Under the pieces are notes generated by a model. The model was not told where the DNA came from and ran no database searches. It saw only the letters and a program-made list of their open reading frames with translations. Positions 58,459 to 64,000 of a stretch of DNA of 64,000 nt are shown here, in pieces (position 1 is the first letter of the stretch; each line of letters begins with the position of its first letter). Location: assembly GCA_000708835.1 (NCBI GenBank), contig DF237307.1, positions 32,120 through 96,119 of the forward strand. Reading direction: 5' to 3'. The translations under genes and the position numbers were made by a program. This DNA comes from Klebsormidium nitens (Eukaryota; Streptophyta; Klebsormidiophyceae; Klebsormidiales; Klebsormidiaceae).

Positions 58459-61400
58459 TTACTTCGATTGCACAACCTCAATCATGTCATCGTCCTCTAG
58501 TCCGAGGTCTTCTGGCGTAGACTTGCCGTCGATTGGATCCCCATCGAAAACAAAGCTGAAGGCCGCGCCTGCTGGGCTTGCCCCCGGGTGTACCTTCTTG
58601 ACATACGCCCGGAACAGCTTCTCTAAGGGGTCGCCCTGCAAAACGGGGAGGCTGCCCGTTAGCCGCCGACTTGCAAAGCGACGGCCCCTCCTGTGTCGTG
58701 AGTGGTCCTCATGAGCGAGTGCGGGCACAGGTACTGGATGCCGTGCCAATAAGCGGGGGTCGGCTCATGTTCGACTGCTGTTGCGAGCTCTGCAGTGCCA
58801 GAGGTCTAGTGCGCCTGCCCTTGATCGCTGACAGGTGAACCAGCGCATTAAAAGTTGCGAGCGGATCGTGCTAATGTTACGGGCCACTTACGCATCGCAC
58901 TTTGAAGCGCTCCTGCGAGCCGTCGCTGGCCCGGACCTTGACCAGGACACTCTGCGCGCCGCCGCCCTGCTCGCGCGCGGCCCCACCCGCCACCCCCTCC
59001 TCGTCGTCGCTCTCGTTGGGAGCCGCCTTCGCTCGTAGCACTGCCGCCTGTAGCAGCCGCACACCCAGCCCACCGCAATGAAGAGGGAAGCCCAGACAGT
59101 GTCCATAAAGCGCCAGAGCACCACGGTACCAACCGACCTTGAAACACAAACCGATTCCTGAAGTTGTTTTCGAATCAGCATGACGAGCCAACAGCACGGG
59201 TGCCATTTCTAAATACACGAACTCCAGCAATTGCCCCCTGGCCCGACGGGCATTCGGTGGGCCTGCCCGAACCAGCACTGGCCAAACCGTGGAAGAAGGG
59301 CGATGATGAATGCCATGAGCACGGTAGGCTGCTGTAAGAAACGAGCTTGAGCGTTGGCAATCCATCCGTTCAGCATGTGAGACACGCAGCTGCGAATCCC
59401 TCGCAGGGTGAGAGCCGTGCCAGCATGGCCGCCGGCGTACCTGCGCTTCCCTCTGCGCAGCGTCTCTCTGGAGCTCCCTCTCGAGGGCCTCCGCTGTCGA
59501 CTGCGCCTGGATGCGGTCCGGGGCCAGGCTGGCCCCCCGCGCCAGGGCCAGCAGCTCCGCGCGCTGCTGCCTGCACCGCGCCACGCACACGCGCCCGCTC
59601 ACGACCAGGCCATGGCAGCTCCGGCACAACGCCGGCACTCCTTCGGCCTCACATCTGTTTCCCGCAACAGGTCGAAACACACAGGGGACAGCCGATGGAC
59701 AAGCACGGGCGCCTTTGGTGGCGGCCCTCTGCAGGCCCTGCACCGACGCCTCCTGCCGGGCTGTCGCTGCCCTGTGTGAAGCGTCCCCTGCTGCAGAGTA
59801 CTGCTGATCTCACCTCAGCCGGAGCAGGGTGGCGCTCTCTGGGACTGCGCAGTTCCTGGCTCCACGCACTGTCAACTCTGGTGAAGGCGGCTTGAGCCAG
59901 CTAGTATCGTGGGTGCCGCCGCTGCGCCGCGCCGGTGTGCCATGCACGCTGCCGTCCGGGCTGCTGCCAGCAGGGGAGGCCGACGTGTCCAGCCGACCCC
60001 CGCGATGAGATGGCCGCACCGCAGCCTGCAGCACCGAGGCACACGGGGCAGGTCATGACGGGCGGGCAGCCACCAGGCGGGACCAGACACCCAGGGCGCA
60101 GCGACGAGAACGCCGCAAAGAGCAGGAGATCGGGAGTGCGAGGCAGCATGCAGCAGTCGAGATGCCTGTGGCAGAGAAGGCAGCGCGCCCCACCTTTTTC
60201 CCCTTGCGGCCACGTGGGGCCAGAATGTCAAAGCCATCGCTGTCGGAGTCAGAGGCGTCATCATTGCCAGCTGCATCCAGCGCGGACACAGTCAGTCCGC
60301 ACGCAGGCCGCACGGAGGCTGAGCAGCAGGTAGCAGGACGAAGGGAGGCAGATGGATTAAGAACAGGCTGCCGGGCGGCTGCCGGGCCGCATGTAAGCTG
60401 CCTGGCAAGGACAGGGGAAGCGGGCAGGGGATGCGGAGCCCTGAAAGAAGGGACGCCATGCAAGCTGAGTCGATATAGTGCATGGCCAGGCCCAGGTGGG
60501 CGTTGTTCCAGATGGCGTTGAGCCCCCCCCAGAGGCCCTCAGGGTCCTCTGCTGGTACGCAGGGCCCACCCCGTTATGGCCCTGCAGGTGGGGCTTCCAC
60601 GGAGCCGAGGCCTGCCCTGGTGGGGGCCGACTGAGTGTTACAGAGCCGTACAGACGCGGCCAGCCTGCCCAGCCCCTGCTCTGGGGCAGCCCAGATGGCA
60701 GCTCACCTGAGAAGTCGGGACGGGGCGGGGTGGCCTCTCTCTGGAAGAGGGGCTGAAACACATCCGGTACAGGGCCCTGCAGAACGGGGCATGCAACTTG
60801 AGAAGAGAGCCCCAGAAAATCCCCACCAGATCGACCTTGCTCCAAGCCTGGTCTCAGCAGAAGAGTATGGCCGCCAAGGTGGAAGCAAACGCAGCGCATG
60901 AGATGCGACGGGGGTGGCCGCTCGCCCGCTGCGACCAATGCAAGCATGGACAGCAATCGCCGAGAGTGGCGCAGGAGAGGCGGCGTACCGCGCCAGTGGA
61001 GGGGCTGGCGGAAGGGCCCACAGGCAGCGGGGAGGCAGGCTGCTCGCCGGGTGCACCCAACCTGCCCCGCACGACGACAGGGTGAGACAGCGATGGCCTC
61101 TGCTGAAAGCATGCCTAAGCACATATGACCGCTTGCTGCGCCGCATCAGCTGGCAGCCTAAGGGGCATGTAGCTGCACGTCAAACAGCCCAGTGAGATGA
61201 CCCACCTCGCTGCGTGCTGGGCTTCATGTGAAGTGCTCTGCGCTGCTTGCCGGGAGATAGGATTTGCACTGCGTGGAGGCGTCGATGCGGGCAGTGATGG
61301 CGGTGAAGCCACTGGTGCTGGAGCCTCTGTTGCCACGGGCACTGCAGAGGCAGGCGCCGGGGGAATGGGCCCCGGGGAGGATGTGCGGGCGGGGGGGTCA

Positions 61401-62358
61401 TGCGGAGTGCACCTGCAGACACAGGGAGAGACTCTCTCTGCTTCCAAAAGTACAATTTGAGCAGAAATGGTTGTGCACAGGTTAAAGGATGGGCCAGGTT
61501 CACAGAAAAAACACAAAATCAAGAGCTAAGCCAAAAGCCTTCTCCAGTTGAACCCTCTAAACGAAGAGTCTTGTGTACCTGATACACTCTTGCTCGCAGG
61601 CTTTCAGGCGCCCTGCTCTCAGTGTGGCTGCACCTGCGCGTGTTGCTCACCTGTTCTGAGCTCCGGGGTGAGGTGGCGGGGGTGACATGGAACTTGTCTC
61701 TTGCTGCTCCCCTACCTTGACCATGCCAGGTGGCGCCGGCTCTACGATCATCACGTCTGAGTCATCCGACGATGTTCCACCCTGCTTGGCACCGTGGCCA
61801 TTCAAGGGTGCTGTCTTGCGTGCCTCTGGCGCAGCCTGCGCTCTGGCTGCACCTCCCTGGCCGGCAAGCACGTCCAGCTGGGGCTCGCCACTTGAGGCCC
61901 CGCCTGCAACACTGGCCACGTCCACTACCAGAGGGCCAGTAAAGCTCTGGGGTACCACAGGGCTGCGGGTTCCTTGGCCCCCACTCGCTTTCTTAGCTGC
62001 ACCTCTCCGGCGCTGCAAACATTCAATGGACATCATCGAGAGAACAACACTTCTCTGAAGAATTGCGATAACACATTCTGTAAGCAAGACCCACCCACAG
62101 CAAAGCGGAACCCCCAGACGTGCACAGGGGATATGGGCAACCTTCGCTCAACAGACCTAGAAACTACTAGCTGAGTACGTGGCTTGCCATCAGGGACTCT
62201 GGCTTCACCTTGCTGCTCTTCTCCGGTCTTCCTGATGGTCGGGCGCTTCTGAGCAGCTCGGCGGCAGCCGCCTCCTTGGGAACAACCGGCGTCTCACCAT
62301 CTTCAAGGAATCGGGATGGGACTCTGCGTTGCCGCTGAGGGCGTCGCGTGGGTTCCAT
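58459..62358 (-). CDS. SUMO-like-domain protein, NIP45/Rad60/ESC2 type
   Basis: Exons: 62358-62209, 62012-61651, 61341-61270, 61061-60989, 60776-60707, one from 60548 to about 60440 with unresolved donor, 60270-60194, 60025-59814, 59570-59441, 59047-58892, 58635-58459. Phases agree except at the unresolved junction. The last two exons encode the Rad60-SLD ubiquitin-like fold: SVLVKVRASDGSQERFKVRC, DPLEKLFRAYVKKVHPGA, FVFDGDPIDGKSTPEDLGLE, DDDMIEVV, stop. Exon 2 contains SSDDSDVMIVEP, an acidic-flanked hydrophobic core like a SUMO-interacting motif. Exon 7 has DDASDSDSDGFDILAPRGRK, and exon 9 a predicted helix QQRAELLALARGASLAPDRI. The N-terminus (MEPTRRPQRQRRVPSRFLED) is very basic. NIP45/Rad60 proteins assist SUMO-dependent genome maintenance in the nucleus; that role is inferred. 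The middle exons are unrecognised. Confidence 0.72.
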
Positions 62359-64000
62359 CGTGACCAGCCTAGCTCCAGCAGGCAGAGAATGTATTTGAGG
62401 TGACTTGATAGGGGAACTCGTCTGCAGTACTACGTACATTTCTGCCCACACGAGGCTGATACAATGGTGGCAAATATATCATTCGCTTGAAGTTTTGCAA
62501 TTGCTACTTGACAGCTTTGGGTCTATGTTTTAGAACAAGCCTGTCGGTAATGCAGAAATAGAGAAACTTCAAGAGTTTGGCGGAGAAACAGCCATGACGT
62601 TGGCAGGACCAGCTCAAACCAGGTGGCAATCACCATATGCAATGTGGAAAGAGTTTGTTGCACCATTGGGTCTGACCTATAGCGGCTATCAAGTCAGATG
62701 TTGACAATCATGCTTGCGACATAATGCCCTGGAGTTTTTAGCGTCTAGAGAGGATGCAAGGTTAACGCATATTTGCAATACCACTCACCAACTCGTTGAT
62801 CCCTGTGCCAATGAGTCCGCCCATAGCCTATCTAGGTAATGTTCAGATTCTGGCTACCTATTACTCAGGTTGATCCCGCCTCCTTCCACATATCACTGAT
62901 ATCAGCCTCCTCTGCCTGCCTCGAGCTATGTAACTGTGTGACACGCTTCCCTTCGAAAGGATCATGTACCAAGGTACTGTAATAGCCGCTGCCCGCAGAA
63001 CCAGGTCTTTGCCTGCCGGGCGCACGCGCGCGTTCGGTTCAATAAATAGCGACCGCAACCCCGATGGTCCTGCCTTGCAAACGCCCGAATATGCTGAGCT
63101 CGACCTAGGGTTGGCCACGGTTCCATTGGCTTCGCCGTTTTCTTCCGATTCTGCAAAGAGACGGCAACAGCCCCAATCGACACTAGTGCTGAACATCGAT
63201 CCCTAAAACGAATTAGGCAAGCGCCGCCGATGTGAAAACCGACATACCGCGCAGGCAAGCGGAAAAGGCGGGAACGTGTTTGAATATGCCGCCGGCGCAA
63301 GAGAATCGAAGTTGCAATAGGTATCTTGACAACGCGGAAACTTAGAAGTTAGGAGTCGGGAAAAGTCGTGGGTTTTAGGGTTTTAGGGTTTTAGGGTTTT
63401 AGGGTTTCTAAAAAGTGACTCAAGACTCGGCTCAAGACTCGACTTTACTGACTTTCGGGACCATACACTGAGTTCGGAGCTTCTGAGCTTGCTGCAGACA
63501 CGCTGCAGATTCCAACGGGCCGTCCATGATTCATCTACGGTATTCATGCCAGGATCTGGAATCCTGGTGAGCTGGTGCTCAAGAGCTCAAGTTTTGTGAC
63601 AAGTTGCTCAGCTGCCAAGCCGCCGGGCTGCCAAGGAATTCTTGTGGTCCCTTCGTGGTCTGGTGAGTCTGGTGGTCCCTTCTGCCGTTCTGCCCTTCTT
63701 CAGCGGTGAAGTGTCACGCCATCCGATCTGCTGATCTGCAAGGAGCTTGAGCTGCCAGGCTTGAGCCGGGCCCGGCTTGAGCTGACTACCTCCGCCACCA
63801 GTGATGGCCTGAGGTCTGCAGTCCGACAGGCAGTCGTCTAGTCGTCTTCCTCTGCCTCGCTGGACGGCGCTCGGGAGCGTGTACAGCCCGCCGCCGGGTA
63901 CAGCCATGGTGTCGGATTCAGATTCACGCCGGCTGTTTCGGGTTTCTGTTACTTCAGTTGCAAACATATTGAACAATGATCTAATGATCACCGATGCTTG
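62359..64000. other. Terminal intergenic stretch with telomere-like repeat
   Basis: No convincing gene. An open frame at 63196-62861 (-) overlaps another at 62964-63206 (+), and neither resembles a known protein. The TTTTAGGG block lies at 63370-63407. Further right the sequence is full of short GAGCTTGAGCTG / CTCAAG words (63575-63790). Confidence 0.45.
63370..63407. repeat. Interstitial telomere-type repeat, four TTTTAGGG units
   Basis: GGG is followed by four perfect TTTTAGGG units (63373-63404) and then TTT. This 8-base unit is the Chlamydomonas-type telomere repeat and differs from the 7-base plant unit. The block is internal to the window and bordered by unique sequence on both sides. 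Confidence 0.9.

Noticed and set aside
61287-61411. Alternative Pro/Ala-rich reading (PPARTSSPGPIPPAPAS) for exon 3 of the SUMO-like gene
   Set aside because: Its entry phase fits, but its exit phase does not fit the next exon, whereas the GFTAITARIDASTQ frame fits at both sides.
62861-63206. Overlapping frames on both strands (112 codons minus, 81 codons plus)
   Set aside because: Neither product resembles a known family and each would exclude the other; a short gene cannot be ruled out but is not supported.
1-64000. CRISPR arrays, bacterial operons, rRNA or tRNA genes
   Set aside because: No regularly spaced direct repeats, no cloverleaf with a clear TTCGA arm and acceptor stem, and no rRNA core words were found; the intron-rich genes exclude a bacterial origin.

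Overview
The window is nuclear DNA of a eukaryotic photosynthetic organism, most likely a chlorophyte green alga. The evidence is GC-rich coding exons with GT-AG introns in almost every gene, AT-richer intergenic stretches, TGTAA polyadenylation motifs a short way behind several stop codons, plant-type genes (plastid RecA, VTE6, phosphatidylglycerophosphate synthase, TONNEAU2/FASS, a nodulin-like transporter, a GTD-binding membrane protein), and one block of TTTTAGGG repeats, the telomere unit known from Chlamydomonas-type algae. All gene models were built by hand: exon ends were placed at GT/AG sites and accepted only if reading-frame phase carried through every junction. The species cannot be named.

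Layout: 1-1139 (-) CBS-pair/PB1-type protein, cut by the window edge; 2446-5793 (+) plastid RecA; 7226-9994 (+) VTE6 phytyl-phosphate kinase; 11254-14515 (-) TON2/FASS PP2A B'' subunit; 15124-18130 (+) membrane-anchored GTD-binding (MyoB-like) protein; 19261-21362 (-) metaxin; 22564-23851 (+) light-harvesting-like protein; 25309-30024 (-) proline dehydrogenase; 31121-35149 (-) nodulin-like MFS transporter; 35966-38403 (+) sulfotransferase-like protein; 40619-41074 assembly gap; 42114-45064 (+) secreted ferritin-like protein with a Ser/Pro/Ala tail; 46720-54290 (-) nucleoporin NUP93 in 18 exons; 55223-57189 (+) phosphatidylglycerophosphate synthase; 58459-62358 (-) SUMO-like-domain (NIP45/Rad60-type) protein. 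Nothing clearly genic lies from 62359 to the end.

The genes do not form one pathway. Plastid functions (RecA, VTE6, light-harvesting-like protein, PGP synthase), mitochondrial functions (metaxin, proline dehydrogenase) and nuclear or cytoskeletal functions (NUP93, TON2, SUMO-like protein, GTD-binding protein) are interleaved. Several neighbours are divergent pairs with 0.6-0.95 kb between start codons.

The most striking observation is in the proline dehydrogenase gene. Two tandem, diverged 88-nt exons encode alternative versions of the same segment just before the catalytic MPYLIRR motif. Their phases allow exactly one to be used: including both, or neither, gives a stop within a few codons. 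They are followed by a 16-nt microexon.
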